A DNA stretch of 64,000 bases from Azorinus chamasolen (GCA_963576725.1 OY755242.1:27752358-27816357), one strand, 5' to 3'; counted from the first letter of the stretch, positions 1-11,195 are shown. Numbers and translations are program-made. The notes: generated by a model from the letters alone, not told the origin.

Positions 1-106
1 GCTTAAAGCAAGGTGAAAGTAACACAGAACGCTCCTATACGTTCCACCTGCCATACATACCAAAAAATTAACACAATTTAGTGGCTGTTATCGAGAGGTT
101 TTACTG
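1..106. repeat. Family A (TA-class) palindromic MITE, cut by the window edge
   Basis: Only the right half is present, from the GCTTAAAGCAAGG arm to the GGTTTTACTG terminus followed by TA. It matches the complete copies such as 4858-5061. The hairpin centre is partly deleted. Confidence 0.8.
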
Positions 107-119
107 TATTTCAATTCTT

Positions 120-302
120 CCTTTTACCGAAATGTCTCATCAGTGTCTGCACTATTTACAAATTGATTGTGCAACCAGTGCACTCCACAGCAGTGATTGC
201 ACAGCGAAATACTTATACACAGTGAAGATATATGTAATTATACAACAGGGCATGGGTAAAGAAGGAGAAATGTATTTTGAAATTCAGCAAGAGAAGGGTT
301 AA
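120..302 (+). repeat. Family E (TTAA-class) element, 5' truncated
   Basis: Matches the last 180 bases of the complete E copy at 567-816 and ends GAGAAGGGTTAA. The first hairpin arm and left terminus are missing. Confidence 0.75.
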
Positions 303-566
303 CAGTATTTCAGCCATATCACGACGTCCAGCTATTTACAGGTGGAGGAAAACCCTAGAGGTTCTTCTGTGCACGGAACTAATTCCATTATTTTGTCCTC
401 AGAAGAACATCCGGGTAGAACCACCGACCTACCGCAAGCCAGCCGGAAAGTTTCCTCACATGACAAATTCAAAATGCCCAGAACGGGATTCGAAGCACAG
501 CGGCGGGGTATTGAGGTTTGTGACAACCGGTAACCAATATTATACTGAAAGCGGGTATGGTTACGT

Positions 567-816
567 TTAACCCTTCGCTTGCTATTCACGTCAATATACG
601 TACCTGTAAATAGTGAAGACCCAGATGAGACAGCTCCTGCAGGAGCTGTCTCATCAGGGTCTGCACTATTTACAACTTGATTGTGCAACCAGTGCACTCC
701 ACAGCAGTGATTGCATAGCGAAATACTTGTACACAGTGAAGATATATGTAATTATACAACAGGGCGTGGGTAAAGAAGGAGAAATGTATTTTAAAATTCA
801 GCAAGCGAAGGGTTAA
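567..816 (+). repeat. Family E (TTAA-class) MITE, complete
   Basis: Reference copy of family E, 250 bp including the flanking TTAA on each side. Termini are CCCTTCGCTTGC and GCAAGCGAAGGG. A perfect hairpin centred on CTCCTGCAGGAG has arms AGTGAAGACCCAGATGAGACAG / CTGTCTCATC(A/T)GGGTCT. The TTAA flank and the CCC start are those of piggyBac-type elements; no transposase is encoded. Each near-identical copy carries an open frame of about 63 codons (from ATG 625) whose stop lies in the right TTAA. Confidence 0.85.
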
Positions 817-958
817 GTCTTCTGATTATGCATAAATAAATAGCACAAGGCACGTGGTTTCTGTTGCCGTTGGTTTAGTTTGAATGCCTTTTGATATGTA
901 TAGTTAATGCATAACTGTAGCCCATACCCTCTAGCCCAGAAGAGTATGTACTGGTAAT

Positions 959-1217
959 GTAACCCTTTCCCTGTTTGATATTCATGTAAGAAGTTATGCC
1001 ATCCTCAATATTGATTACATGTAGCTGCATTTTAATAATACTAAATGTTCAAGGGAACGTTTGGCTTTTACAATGACAGTAGAACCAAGTCTGTATAATG
1101 TCAAAATCAAACAGAGCAGACCCTGATCAGCTAGACTGTTCCTCTAGGAGCCGTCTGATCTGGGTCTTCTCTGCTAACAAATGCGTAAAAATATGTTTGT
1201 ACGAAGGAAAGGGCTAA
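959..1217 (+). repeat. Family H (TTAA-class) MITE
   Basis: Starts GTAACCCTTTCCCTG and ends GAAAGGGCTAA, so both flanks are one base off TTAA. Central hairpin contains GATCAGCTAGAC and GCCGTCTGATCTGGGTC arms. Confidence 0.7.
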
Positions 1218-1546
1218 CCAGTGGGGCAAATAATCATTTGCATAACCACATTTACAGGGATACAAGTAAGATGTTTATATCTTTTTAGGAATATGATGAT
1301 GATCCATGACAATAGATAAAGGGCGTGTATACAAATACTAAAATCTTCATTTCTCATCTAGACGATTCTGCAGAGTGGTCACAATATAGAATTTGGTAGA
1401 GAAATACATGAGCTATTCTTGACTATGCTTTAATGTACGCATATTGTATCTGGGTATCCGGGTCGTTATCTCATTTATTTCTCCGCTAAACCCTATGTTT
1501 ATAATTAGTCTTCGATGGGTTTCTAAAGAATGATCCCAACATAGCC

Positions 1547-1778
1547 TTAACCCTTCGCTTGCTATTCACGTCAAGATACCTACCTGTAAATAGTGAAGAC
1601 CCAGATGAGAAAGTTCCTTCAGGAGCTGTCTCATCAGGGTCTGCACTATTTACAAGTTGATTGTGCAACCAGTGCACTCCACAGCAGTGATTGCACAGCG
1701 AAATACTTGTACACAGTGAAGATATATGTAATTATACAACAGGACATGGGGAAAGAAGGAGAAATGTATTTTAAAATT
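1547..1778 (+). repeat. Family E MITE, 3' truncated
   Basis: Begins TTAACCCTTCGCTTGC like 567-816 and follows that copy up to TTTTAAAATT, then loses the last ~20 bases. Confidence 0.8.
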
Positions 1779-2537
1779 ATTGAAATACACCCCATTAATT
1801 ATGGCTCTGAAAGCGCCTTTATCTTTGACAATGATGTGAAATGTTCCTCATCGTGTTACTGTATTGTGTCAGGGCCTGGCTGTTAAATGGAGACTAAAAC
1901 CCCAAAGATAACAGAAAATTAGTACCATTCTGTATGAAGTAACAGTAATTTGCACATAGTCTTATTTGGACATCCATTTGCCTGCCACATGTCGCTTCGT
2001 TAGTCGGAGCGAGTTTCGTTATATTTAGTTTTGCATCTAAAAAACACCAATGTCATGAGTAGTAGAATACTATAAACAAATATGAAACTCTTTCAGTACC
2101 AGCACTGACGTCTGCTGGAGACATTTTCGTTTGCTTCAAATTTTACAGATGGATTCTGTACAAATTCTTTATAAAACAATAAACAGTGTGTCAAACAGTT
2201 TGGATCCTGGAATAACTCTGCGTCTCATTTGGGTTGAAACTGATTGTATATGAGATCACAGACCCGTCTTCACGGCACTGAGGCACTTAATATAGGACCT
2301 ATGCTCTAGTACTGTCTTCTATTACTTGTTGTACGGTATCAAGATTAATCAATACGATATTTGGCGCTTTTATTATTTTGTCTGCCACTAACAGTTTATG
2401 ACTGTAGTCAAGATCATTTGTCAAATTATATCAATAACAGCGGTCAGTGAATAAGGAGATTTTATCTGTCGTAGTGGGTCTTGGTCCAAAATACACTGGG
2501 AATTTTAAGTCTTCTTTCTGCCAATGGCGAATCACCT
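1779..2537. other. Intergenic stretch, no gene seen
   Basis: AT-rich DNA without a supported coding region. A degraded family J hairpin lies near 2190-2260 (GTTTGGATCCTGGAATAACTC and its partial complement). Nothing else was recognised. Confidence 0.5.
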
Positions 2538-2768
2538 TTAACCCTTTTACCGCCGATGTCGCATAAATGCACCACGACAAATAGTGCAGTCCCAGATCAG
2601 ACGCCGCCTTTTCGGGGACTACACTTTTTGTCTCAAATTCTTTTTCTATATATGTGCTTTGTTCCTATGACATTTGCATTTATTTATCTCATTTCCTTAT
2701 TTTACCGAATGATTTAACAATTTATTTTTTGCAGACGACATTTAGACATTTGGCGCTGAAAGGGTTAA
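2538..2768 (+). repeat. Family G (TTAA-class) MITE
   Basis: Flanked by TTAA, starts CCCTTTTACCGCCGATGTCGC and ends GGCGCTGAAAGGG. Here the second arm of the central GACGCCGCCTTTT hairpin has been lost. Confidence 0.8.
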
Positions 2769-3017
2769 AAACAAGTTTGATCCCGATGAGACGCTGAGTT
2801 GTTACTGTGATGAAACTAAAGACGATTCGACATAAAACTTGAAGTAAACGTGCATTTTGCAGACGGCATTACGTAGTAGTGAAACGTGAACATGCATGGC
2901 ATACTCAGTGCTGCCACCTGTTAACGTCATATACTAAAACATGAAACGAGATTCTCTAGAAACAGACATGCATTAATAATGAAATGGGTTACCATTGAAT
3001 ACATTCCGTCTTGCACT

Positions 3018-3246
3018 TTAACCCTTTCCCTCATATTGACGACTTTTAACGACTCTGTAAACGTCACTTTGTGAAACCTTGTGATAAATAGAGCATTTGC
3101 TCCTATAGGAGCAAATGCTCTATTTATCACAATGGTTTCAAACTACAAAATTCTAAAACAAATCCTTTTCTCTAGTTAATGTTCCTTTTCGGTGGATTGA
3201 TTCAATGAGGTTTGATCTAAAAATATCATATGAGGGAATGGGTTAA
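3018..3246 (+). repeat. Family C (TTAA-class) MITE, complete
   Basis: Reference copy of family C, about 229 bp with TTAA at both ends. Termini CCCTTTCCCTCATA / TATGAGGGAATGGG. The centre is a long perfect hairpin, TTGTGATAAATAGAGCATTTG then CTCCTATAGGAG then its complement. Piggybac-type flank, no coding capacity. Confidence 0.85.
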
Positions 3247-3294
3247 ACAATATCAATGTTTGTCAGCTTATCTGTAAATCATTATTCCAAAAAC

Positions 3295-3512
3295 ACGCCT
3301 ATTAACGACTTTGAAAACAGAGTAGACCCAGATCAAATGGCTCCTGTAGAAGATGCCTAACGAGGGTCTGCTCTGTTTTCTTATGGAATGATATATACCT
3401 ATATAATACAGTTTCTGTGCTAATATACCGTTATGAAAATTAATCTAATTAATATTCATGATGCCTTCATCTCCCATATTTATATTCATGTAGTAAAGAG
3501 TTTATATATGAT
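3295..3512 (+). repeat. Family I-like element, degenerate
   Basis: Contains the I-family hairpin (CAGAGTAGACCCAGATCA...) and the right-hand AATTAATATTCATGATG segment, but lacks clear TTAA termini. Confidence 0.5.
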
Positions 3513-3750
3513 TTATAATCAGATAAATAGTGTTACTTCTGCCATTGACTGCGCAATATGTATATACACTGCAAATCCACAGAGGTACCTTTGTTTGTTA
3601 AGTGACTCCTTGTTAACCCTTGGTAACGGCCATCTGGTAGGTGAATAACACGGATTTACCTTTTATTGTGTTGAAAATATCGATATCCCTGATCTATTGC
3701 AAGTTCCATATAAGATTCGTATATTTAAACATTTTCAAGAATAATTCCTT

Positions 3751-3850
3751 TATTTCTCCACCAAACCCTATACTGTGACCACTCTTTAGAATCGTCTCTT
3801 CGAGACGATTCTAAAGAGTGGTCGCAGCATAGGGTTTGGTGAAAAAATGA
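3751..3850. repeat. Family K palindrome
   Basis: About 48 bp arms around CGTCTCTTCGAGACG, with CACCAAACCCTAT at one end and ATAGGGTTTGGTG at the other. Degenerate relatives lie near 1355-1545, 7085-7150 and 48160-48230. Confidence 0.7.
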
Positions 3851-3935
3851 CGACTTTAATATGTTGGTACGCACCTTTGTATCTGATTGCAATGCGTACT
3901 TAGTTCTAATTCGTACACGTATTTTAAGAAACTAT

Positions 3936-4043
3936 AAACCGAGCGTCAAACACACAGCTTGGGTCTAGATGAGACACCGATTTATCCGAGTAATTCGGGT
4001 TATCCAGTGTCTCATCTAGACCAACGCTGTTTGCAAATGACGG
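3936..4043. repeat. Family J-type hairpin
   Basis: Inverted arms GGGTCTAGATGAGACACCG / GTGTCTCATCTAGACC separated by a short AT-rich spacer and flanked by AAACA.../GTTTGCAAATG, as in other J copies. Confidence 0.6.
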
Positions 4044-4070
4044 ACAAGTCGCTCTTAGCATGATAAATAT

Positions 4071-4350
4071 TTAACCCTATCCTCCATAATAACGCCTGTC
4101 TGCGCCTCTGTATAAATCACCTATTGAAAGCATTGTGATAAATAGAGCATTTGCTCCTATAGGAGCAAATGCTCTTTTTATCACAATAGTTTCAAACTAG
4201 AAAATTCTAAATTTTTCCTTCTCTCTAGTTAATGCTCCTTTTCGGTAGATTTATTCAAAGTGGTTGGGTCTAAAACAAAAGCATAATCGAATCCGACGTA
4301 GCCAAATTTTACATTTTTGACGGACATTATTTTGTTTTATAGCGGGTTAA
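4071..4350 (+). repeat. Family C MITE
   Basis: Starts TTAACCCTATCCTCC and carries the GAGCATTTGCTCCTATAGGAGC hairpin region typical of C. Ends GCGGGTTAA, a TTAA that is shared with the next element at 4347. Confidence 0.7.
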
Positions 4351-4591
4351 CCCTTTACTCCATAAATACGCTTTTCTACGACTTTGCAAACAGAGAAGAC
4401 ACATAGCAGACTGATCCTGTAGGGGTCGTCTAATCAGGGTCAGCTGTGTTTGCTTACGATATATGTATTTGATTTTACAGTTTCTGTCACGGCCAAAACC
4501 CTTGTGTCTATGTGCTGGTATAACAATTAATTTAATTAATATCCATGATGTCATTATATCTTACGTGAATAGTCATGGAGTAAAGGGTTAA
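4347..4591 (+). repeat. Family I (TTAA-class) MITE
   Basis: TTAACCCTTTACTCCATA at the left and TGGAGTAAAGGGTTAA at the right form the terminal inverted repeat. An imperfect central hairpin (GCAAACAGAGAAGAC...) is present. It shares its left TTAA with the C element before it. Confidence 0.8.
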
Positions 4592-4857
4592 GAATTAGTG
4601 TAGTAATAACCTGCACTGCGCCATCTGCGGGAATATACAGTCGCTATTTGTACATTTATCAATTGTTTTCAAGTTCATACAAAATTGCTCGGGATAAAGC
4701 CTAAGTTAATTGAATAACCCGGTTTACTTGAAACGATTATTTATTCAGTTAGAAGTCTTATTTATCCACGCAAAGAGATGTCACGCAATATGTATCCTTT
4801 TCATCATATTTGTTTAACCCGCAGGCCAAATACTGTTTGGTTTACGTGCAAGTAGTA

Positions 4858-5061
4858 CAGTAAAACCTCTCTATAACGACCACTAAATTGTGTTAATTAG
4901 TTGGTATTTTGGGCAGGTGGTTGCTTAAAGCAAGGTGAAAGTAAAGCAGAACGCTCCTATAAGAGCGTTCTGTTTTACTTTCACCTTGCTTTAAGCATCC
5001 ACCTGCCTTTGATACAAAACACTTGATGTAAGTTAGTGGTCGTTATAGAGAGGTTTTACTG
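4858..5061. repeat. Family A (TA-class) palindromic MITE, complete
   Basis: Reference copy of family A, 204 bp, self-complementary over most of its length. It starts CAGTAAAACCTCTCTATAA, ends with the complement, and sits between TA dinucleotides. The arms are GGCAGGTGG(C/T)TGCTTAAAGC and GGTGAAAGTAAARCAGAACG around CTCCTATAAGAG. CAGT... termini with TA target duplications are typical of pogo/Tc1-mariner MITEs. No coding capacity. Confidence 0.85.
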
Positions 5062-5116
5062 TATAACCATATAACTAACTGAACCCTTATCTTGCTAAGT
5101 ACGAACAGGTTGTCAT

Positions 5117-5345
5117 TTAACCCATTACATCATAGGCTATTTTTAGATCCTACCTCTTTGAATAAATCTACCGAAAAGGAGCATTTACTAGAGAACAGGA
5201 AAGTTTTGGAATTGTGTAGTTCTGAAACCATTGTGATAAGTAGAGCATTTGATCTTATGGAGCAACTGCTCTATTTATCACAGTGGTTTCAAAAAATGAT
5301 TTTTACACAGGAGTCTAAAGGCGTCAATATGAGGGAATGGGTTAA
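5117..5345 (-). repeat. Family C MITE, probably nested in a family J relic
   Basis: TTAACCCATTACATCATAGG at left, TGAGGGAATGGGTTAA at right, with the GATAA(A/G)TAGAGCATTTG hairpin. Flanking sequence (CCCTTATCTTGCTAAG before, TTTGGATCC and GTTTCAAAAGTTTGAG after) looks like a split family J copy. Confidence 0.75.
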
Positions 5346-5454
5346 AACACTTTGGATCCTTTTTGACGCCCAGTCAATAGTGTTTCAAAAGTTTGAGTAA
5401 GTAAAATTTCCTCAAGATCAGTATTTGAGCATATATTAATTTTATAAAATAGAA

Positions 5455-6290
5455 CCTGTATTATTTACCATTGGTGTGTAACTCAAATGTAGTATTACTT
5501 ACATTTGGTGTGTAGTACAATTGTGGTATTATTTACTAATGGTGTGCACCACAAGCGTAGTACTTATTATTTACAATTACAAGTATGTAACAAGTAAGTG
5601 TAATAGTATGTACCATTTGTGTATAGCTCAAATGATGTATTATTTACCATTGGTCTGTAGCTTACGTGTTGTATTACCATTGGACTGTAGCACAAGAGTA
5701 GTATTATGTACTACATGTAAGGTATGTAGACCAAGTGTTGTAATATTTACCATCGGGGTGTAGCTCAAGTGTTGTATACTTACCATTGATATGTAGCTTA
5801 AGTGTAGTATTATATTCCATTGGGTAGTAGTTTAAGTGTAGTTTTATTTACAATTGAATTGTAGCTAAGTTTAGTATTATATTCCATTGCTGCTTAGCTA
5901 AAGTGTTGTATTAATTACCACTAGTGTGTAGGCCAAGTGTTGTAGTATTTACCACTAGTATGTAGGCCAAGTGTTGTAATATTTACCACTAGTGTGTAGG
6001 CCAAGTGTTGTATTATTTACCACTAGTGTGTAGGCCAAGTGTTGTAATATTTACCATTTGGGCAGTAGCTCAAGTGTTGTATACTTACCATTGATCTGTA
6101 GCTTAAGTGTGGTATCATATTCAATTGGGCAGTAGCTCAAGTGTTGTATTATTTACAATTCGGCAGTAGCTCAAGAATTGTTTTAATTGCAATTGGACTG
6201 TAGCTCAAGTGTTATATTATGTTCCATTGGTGCTTAGCTCAAGTGTTGTATAATTAACCATTGGTTCGAAACTCAAGTGTTGTCTTCTAT
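5455..6290. repeat. Degenerate minisatellite, unit about 40 bp
   Basis: Some 20 imperfect units of the form TAGCTCAAGTGTTGTATTATTTACCATTGGTGTG. Units with AGGCCAAGTG (5920-6050) are a more homogeneous local expansion. Short open frames here are only translated repeat. Confidence 0.85.
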
Positions 6291-6598
6291 TACTCGGTGT
6301 AACATATCGCCCTGAATCAATACAATAGTTGATGTTCTTATTGGTTTGTCTGCCACTAACAGTTTATAACTGTAGCTGGAACTATTGTTCGCATCATTTG
6401 TCAATTCATATCAATAACAAAGAGTAGGAAATAAGAAGGAACCGTAGATCATTTAAGAGGTTAACTGTCCAGACAGTGGCCACTGGCTAACTATTATAAC
6501 AGAGTTCAATATAGGATGAGTATATAGGACTTTTCCCTTATTCATTCTCAAAACCCTATTGTATTGATTCATACTCATTAGCGTTCGAATGTGTGCCT

Positions 6599-7025
6599 TT
6601 AACCCTTTACGCCATTGGTACAGTAAAACCCCTCTGATGCGACCACCAAAAAATAGGCATAATTCTGGATGACAGAGGCAGGTGGTAGCTTAATGCAGGG
6701 CGAAAGGAGCTTTCGGCATAACTTTCGTCCTGTATTAAGCAACCACCTGCTTTAAACGACGCCAGTGGCTCTTTATTAAGTGGTCGCATTAGCGGGGGTT
6801 TACTGTACATCTTTACAAACAGAGCAGATACAGATCAGACGGCTCCTATAGAAACTATCTGTTCAGGGACTTCTCTATTTACTTTTTATGTAATATGGAT
6901 ATGATTTTCCAGTTCATATCACGTTATAAAACTATTTTGTTCATAGTGCCATTGTAACATTTCAGTGATTAAATATTCATAATGTCATTATCTATTGCCT
7001 GAACATTAATGGAATAAAGGTTTAA
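6599..7025 (+). repeat. Family I MITE interrupted by a family B MITE
   Basis: TTAACCCTTTACGCCATTGG at left and ATGGAATAAAGGTTTAA at right delimit an I element of about 240 bp once the TA-flanked insert at 6621-6805 is removed. The hairpin (CAGAGCAGATACAGATCAGACGG) lies to the right of the insert. Confidence 0.75.
6621..6805. repeat. Family B (TA-class) MITE nested in a family I element
   Basis: Starts CAGTAAAACCCCTCTGATGCG, ends GGGTTTACTG, flanked by TA. Arms are GCAGGTGGTAGCTTAATGCA and complement around GAAAGGAGCTTTC. Family B differs from A in the TAATGCGACCACC segment next to the termini. Confidence 0.8.
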
Positions 7026-7153
7026 GGGTTATGTATAAGATATGTCCTTTACAGTTTGTGTACAGGTATATACAGATCTACCAATATCCTCAGCCAAACC
7101 CTACAGTGCTGCTACTCATTAGAATTGCGTCGGAGAGGCGATTCTAATAAGTA

Positions 7154-7360
7154 CAGTAAAACTTCTTCTCTATAACGGCCACTAAATTATGTTAATTAGT
7201 TTGTATTTAGAGGAGGGGGCTGCTTAAAACAAGGTGAAAGTAAAACAGAACGCTCCTATTGGAGCGTTCTGTTTTACTTTCACCTTGCATCAAGCAGCCA
7301 TCTGCTTTTAACACAAAATATTTTATGCAATCCAGTGGTCGTTATAGAGAGGTTTATCTG
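7154..7360. repeat. Family A MITE
   Basis: TA-flanked. The CAGTAAAACTTCTTCTCTATA terminus carries a 3-base duplication. The central hairpin AACGCTCCTATTGGAGCGTT is nearly perfect. Confidence 0.85.
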
Positions 7361-7690
7361 TAGCAGCAAGACAGGATTTCACGAATAGATTTCCAATAAA
7401 CTACTGTTGTCTACATTTCTAGATCATAGTAGCAATGTGAATATTCTTGCAACTATTCTTGCTCTATGTCAAAATTGAACACAATGCATTCGTGCATAAA
7501 TTCTACTTTTTCATCCCGATTCAGTAGTGGTTGTCATAATTATACTAACAAAGCAATTCTCGTTTAAATTGGTCCTTGGAATCGGTCTGCATATCTGAAC
7601 ACCTATATGTCTCATGGATTTCATATGCTTTCATTTTAGTAAACAAAAGGCGTCTGTCGCCTGTAATGTAACGCAAAACCGACTATGAAT

Positions 7691-7737
<47 letters not shown>
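7691..7737. repeat. Microsatellite (TAGA)n
   Basis: About twelve uninterrupted TAGA units. Confidence 0.95.
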
Positions 7738-7738
<1 letters not shown>

Positions 7739-8191
7739 ACATTTATTTACATATCATCAATGCACATTATGGTAAGAATAGTTCATTACCAAAAGCAATA
7801 TTTGACTTACTTTGGATACATGTATATCGACTGTAACGCGCTTGAGTTCCAATCAATCCACGGGATTAAGCATACATGATGATACACGCAAACGCAACCC
7901 CAAAATGTTTCATTTTCTTTCGTTGATAATGTAACAAGGTGTATAATCCTTTTCTGTTAAAGTTGATCCTTTAAAGAATAGTCTCCCTTTGCTTGGACCA
8001 CTCAGCTATAGTACAGTGCGTTTCCTCTGAAATGTTTTTATATAAAAAGGCTCTAGTAGGCCAATTAGCTATAAATAAATCTAAATATCTCGGTTATATC
8101 ATAGCGCTTAATATGTGCTTCGGGTCTAAAGAAGCAAATCATAAGTTACATCAGATGAATAGAAAAACGTGTTTTCAATAATATACATATA
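7738..8191. other. Intergenic stretch, nothing recognised
   Basis: AT-rich, no repeat family or coding similarity that I can name. Confidence 0.4.
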
Positions 8192-8362
8192 CGGTAAAAC
8201 CCCTCTAATGCGACCATCTAAAAGAGACATAATTCTGGATGCTATATGCAGTTGGTAGCTTAATGCAAGACAAAAGTAATGCAGAAAGCTCCTTACTTTG
8301 GTCCTGCATTAAGCAACCACCTGCTTATAAAGGCATCCATGCTTATTAGAGGGGTTCTGCTG
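8192..8362. repeat. Family B MITE
   Basis: Begins CGGTAAAACCCCTCTAATGCG and ends GGGGTTCTGCTG between TA dinucleotides; the hairpin loop is shortened. Confidence 0.8.
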
Positions 8363-8420
8363 TATTACATTATGTAATTCATAATATAAACTCTTATCCT
8401 GCTGTAGAAACGACATCTGC

Positions 8421-8670
8421 CTAACCCTTCGCTTGTTGAATTTTAAAATACATTTCTCCTTCTTTATCCTTGCCCTGTTGTATAATTACATATATATTCA
8501 CTGTGTACAAGTATTTCGCTGTGCAATCACTGATGTGTAGTGCACTGGTTGCACAATCAACTTGTAAATAGTGCAGACCCTGATGAGACAGCTCCTGCAG
8601 GAGCTGTCTCATCTGGGTCTTCACTATTTACAGGTAGGTATATTGACGCGAATAGCAAGCGAAGGGCTAA
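8421..8670 (-). repeat. Family E MITE, complete, reverse orientation
   Basis: Same 250 bp as 567-816 read on the other strand, with CTAA instead of TTAA at both ends. The CTCCTGCAGGAG hairpin is intact and the 63-codon frame is preserved. Confidence 0.85.
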
Positions 8671-8671
8671 C

Positions 8672-8912
8672 TCTTTACTTAATGAACATCCATGTAAGAA
8701 AATCTGACATCAAAATATTTACTAGCTGAATTTTCATAATGAAATTTAAAGGGACATTTTGAAATTTAATGGACATTTTGTTTATTAGAGTAAAAAACGC
8801 TGTAGAATTATATCCATAACATGGCATAAGCATACTCTGATCAGATAGCTCATTCGGGAGCCGTCTGATCTGGATCTACTCTATTTACAGATGGGTGGAG
8901 GATAGGGTTCTT
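8672..8912. repeat. Family H/I-like element, degenerate
   Basis: Carries ATCCATGTAAGAAAATCTGAC and the hairpin CTGATCAGATAGCTC...GAGCCGTCTGATCTGG typical of H/I; right end GAGGATAGGG has decayed. Confidence 0.5.
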
Positions 8913-9037
8913 GTAAAAGTGGTGATTTTATGAATATTTACCAGCTGACTTTGTGTAATGGCATATGAACAGAATTTACGGCCATGACCGAAACCAAAGA
9001 ATGATATTCAAAGTAACTCATACGCACACAGATATAG

Positions 9038-9185
9038 CCACAGGGGGCTATTTCGTGGGTCTACATGGTCTAAAAAGTCAAATGAAATTGATTGGGTCGA
9101 TTTAGTGTTATATAACACTAAATTGACCCAATCATATTTTTTTTACTTTTGAGACCATGTAGACCCACGAAATGGCCCCCTGTGG
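9038..9185. repeat. 148 bp near-perfect palindrome, unique in window
   Basis: Arms of about 74 bp run from CCACAGGGGGC at one end to GCCCCCTGTGG at the other (one or two mismatches) and meet at TAGTGTTATATAACACTA (9103-9120). It belongs to none of the other families seen here. Confidence 0.85.
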
Positions 9186-9315
9186 ATAAAGCCGACCCTT
9201 ATCGCTCATACATGTACAGGGACCGACTGATCAGGATCCGAACTGTTTGCAAAAGCGTCAAAGCAAATCTCTACAAAGTGCAGAGTTAACCTCCGAGGTG
9301 TTGCAGTTTTACTTA

Positions 9316-9511
9316 CAGTCAAACTTCTCTTTAGCGGTCATCAAAACAAGGTCTAATTATTGGTCTATAAGGCAGGCCGTAGATTAATGCAGGTCAACAG
9401 TAATGAAGAAAGCTCCCATATGATCTTTCTGTATTACTTTTACCTTGCATTAAGCAACCGCCTGATGTTTGAGATTCAATAAATGAATGCCTCTTCAGAC
9501 ATTTTCTACTG
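9316..9511. repeat. Family Q/B-type TA-class MITE
   Basis: CAGTCAAACTTCTCTTTAGCG at left and TTTCTACTG before TA at right, with GCAGGTCAACAGTAATGAAG arms. Family Q is the subtype with GTCYTAAGCGG near the terminus. Confidence 0.7.
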
Positions 9512-9633
9512 TACGTCCGAGAAGTTACTTGGCGAATGCCAATCAACTAGAGTCCTGATGCTTAATGTCATATCTAGATCCAGTTTGTTTTGTGAATGCA
9601 AGTTCGGTCATATTAGCAGACTCATGATTGCGC

Positions 9634-9862
9634 TCAACCCATTCCTTCATATTGGCAATTTTTTACGACTCTGTAAAAGTCACTTTGTGAAACCATTGTG
9701 ATAATAAGAGCATTTGCTCCTATAGCTGCAAATGCTCTGTCTATCACAATGGTTTCAAACTACAAAATTCTATTTTTTTCCTTTTCTCTAGTTAACGCTC
9801 CTTTTCGGTAGATTTATTCGAAGAGGTTGTATCTAAAAATAGCCTATGAGGTAATGGGTTAA
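9634..9862 (+). repeat. Family C MITE
   Basis: Starts TCAACCCATTCCTTCATATTG and ends TGAGGTAATGGGTTAA. Hairpin centre CTCCTATAGCTG has one decayed arm base. Confidence 0.8.
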
Positions 9863-9966
9863 GACATACTTGTCCTACCTGATAGTTACCTAACGGAAGA
9901 TAATACACTCTGTCTACAGCGGCCACTGAAAATAGGTCTCATTCTAGGTTTTATGATGTACAATGT

Positions 9967-10153
9967 ATAGTGAAACCTGTCAATAACGGAATGAACATAG
10001 GGCTCTATAAGAGCAGATGGTAGCTTAAGTCAGGAGAAAATTTATACAGAAAGCTCCTCCTCCATAAGCTTTCTGTATTGACTTCGTCCTGCAATAAGCT
10101 CATATGGACACAATGCTCATTCATTCTGTGGCCGTTATTGACAGATCTCACTG
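9967..10153. repeat. TA-class MITE, degenerate B/Q type
   Basis: TAGTGAAACCTGTCAATAACGG at left and CCGTTATTGACAGATCTCACTG at right form a terminal inverted repeat, with a GAAAGCTCCTCC hairpin between. Confidence 0.65.
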
Positions 10154-10479
10154 TATATCATAATACCCTGTGGTACATTTAAGCAATTCCTTAATTCGAT
10201 TTTTACCTACTTGAACCAACGCCGTCGAGGCTATTCATTACAATATTCCTATGATGTATGTTGTACTAACATTTAGTGACCGCTGTTTCTCTTTATCTCA
10301 CTCTCTGGGTCACCTAGATACACTAATTTAATCTTAGGTCAGAACGGTTTCGACCTTTTATATTAATCAAGCGAGTATGCACTGACGCCTAATTAATCAT
10401 CCGATTTTTTACTGTATGAGTTCAAGCATGGGATGCTATCGGTTTCACCGATATTTCCATATACAGTCTGTGGATAGTA

Positions 10480-10683
10480 CAGTAAAACCTCTCTATAACG
10501 GCCACTAAGATGTGTTAATTAGTTGGTATTTAGGACAGGTGGCTGCTTAAAGCAAAGTGAAAGTAAAACAGAACGCTCCTATAGGAGCGTTCTGTTTTAC
10601 TTTCACCTTGCTTTAAGCATCCACCTGCCGTTAATACAAAATATTTTATGTAATCTAGTGGCCGTTATAGAGAAGTTTTACTA
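10480..10683. repeat. Family A MITE
   Basis: Complete copy with perfect central hairpin around AACGCTCCTATAGGAGCGTT; the right terminus reads GTTTTACTA. Confidence 0.85.
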
Positions 10684-11195
10684 TACAACTGAGAGCATCG
10701 CTTACGCATTACATTTTTCACTGAGAAGTATTTGTTCTGGATATTGTAGGAATGTTTACGCTGAGCGATGTTACTTCTACTCAAATTACCACATATATTC
10801 ATTCTTAGCCCTTTACCTGTTTACTGTTTATGTAAGAATTAATGACCGTATGAATATTAAGAAGCAGAAAAAATTGACAGAATTCTTCACAAGGGATTTT
10901 TTATAGTGACATAATCCCATCTATAATATTCCATAAGCAAACAGAGTATACCCTGATCAGAGGGTAATTTTGATAATTTTGATATTTCTTTTAGCAATCC
11001 GACCAATTTTCAAACTTTATCATAATTGTGCTTTTACAATTTCGTCGTCTTTATCAACGAATATTGGGACTATAGTCATCACTAAAGGTAATGAAAACAC
11101 CCGAACAGTAGCCTTGATCGTAGATCCAAGGACTGATAACTACTGTATTGAAGGAGGAGTTTGCGAGCCCAACTACCCATATTACAGGGCCTTAT

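Noticed and set aside
4858..5061. Family A stems as intrinsic terminators or miRNA precursors
   Set aside because: The same stem occurs at more than a dozen loci with transposon termini and TA duplications, so a MITE explains it better. Small-RNA output remains possible but is not shown.
5521..5763. Cysteine-rich 80-codon open frame
   Set aside because: Lies fully inside the 5455-6290 minisatellite and repeats with it.
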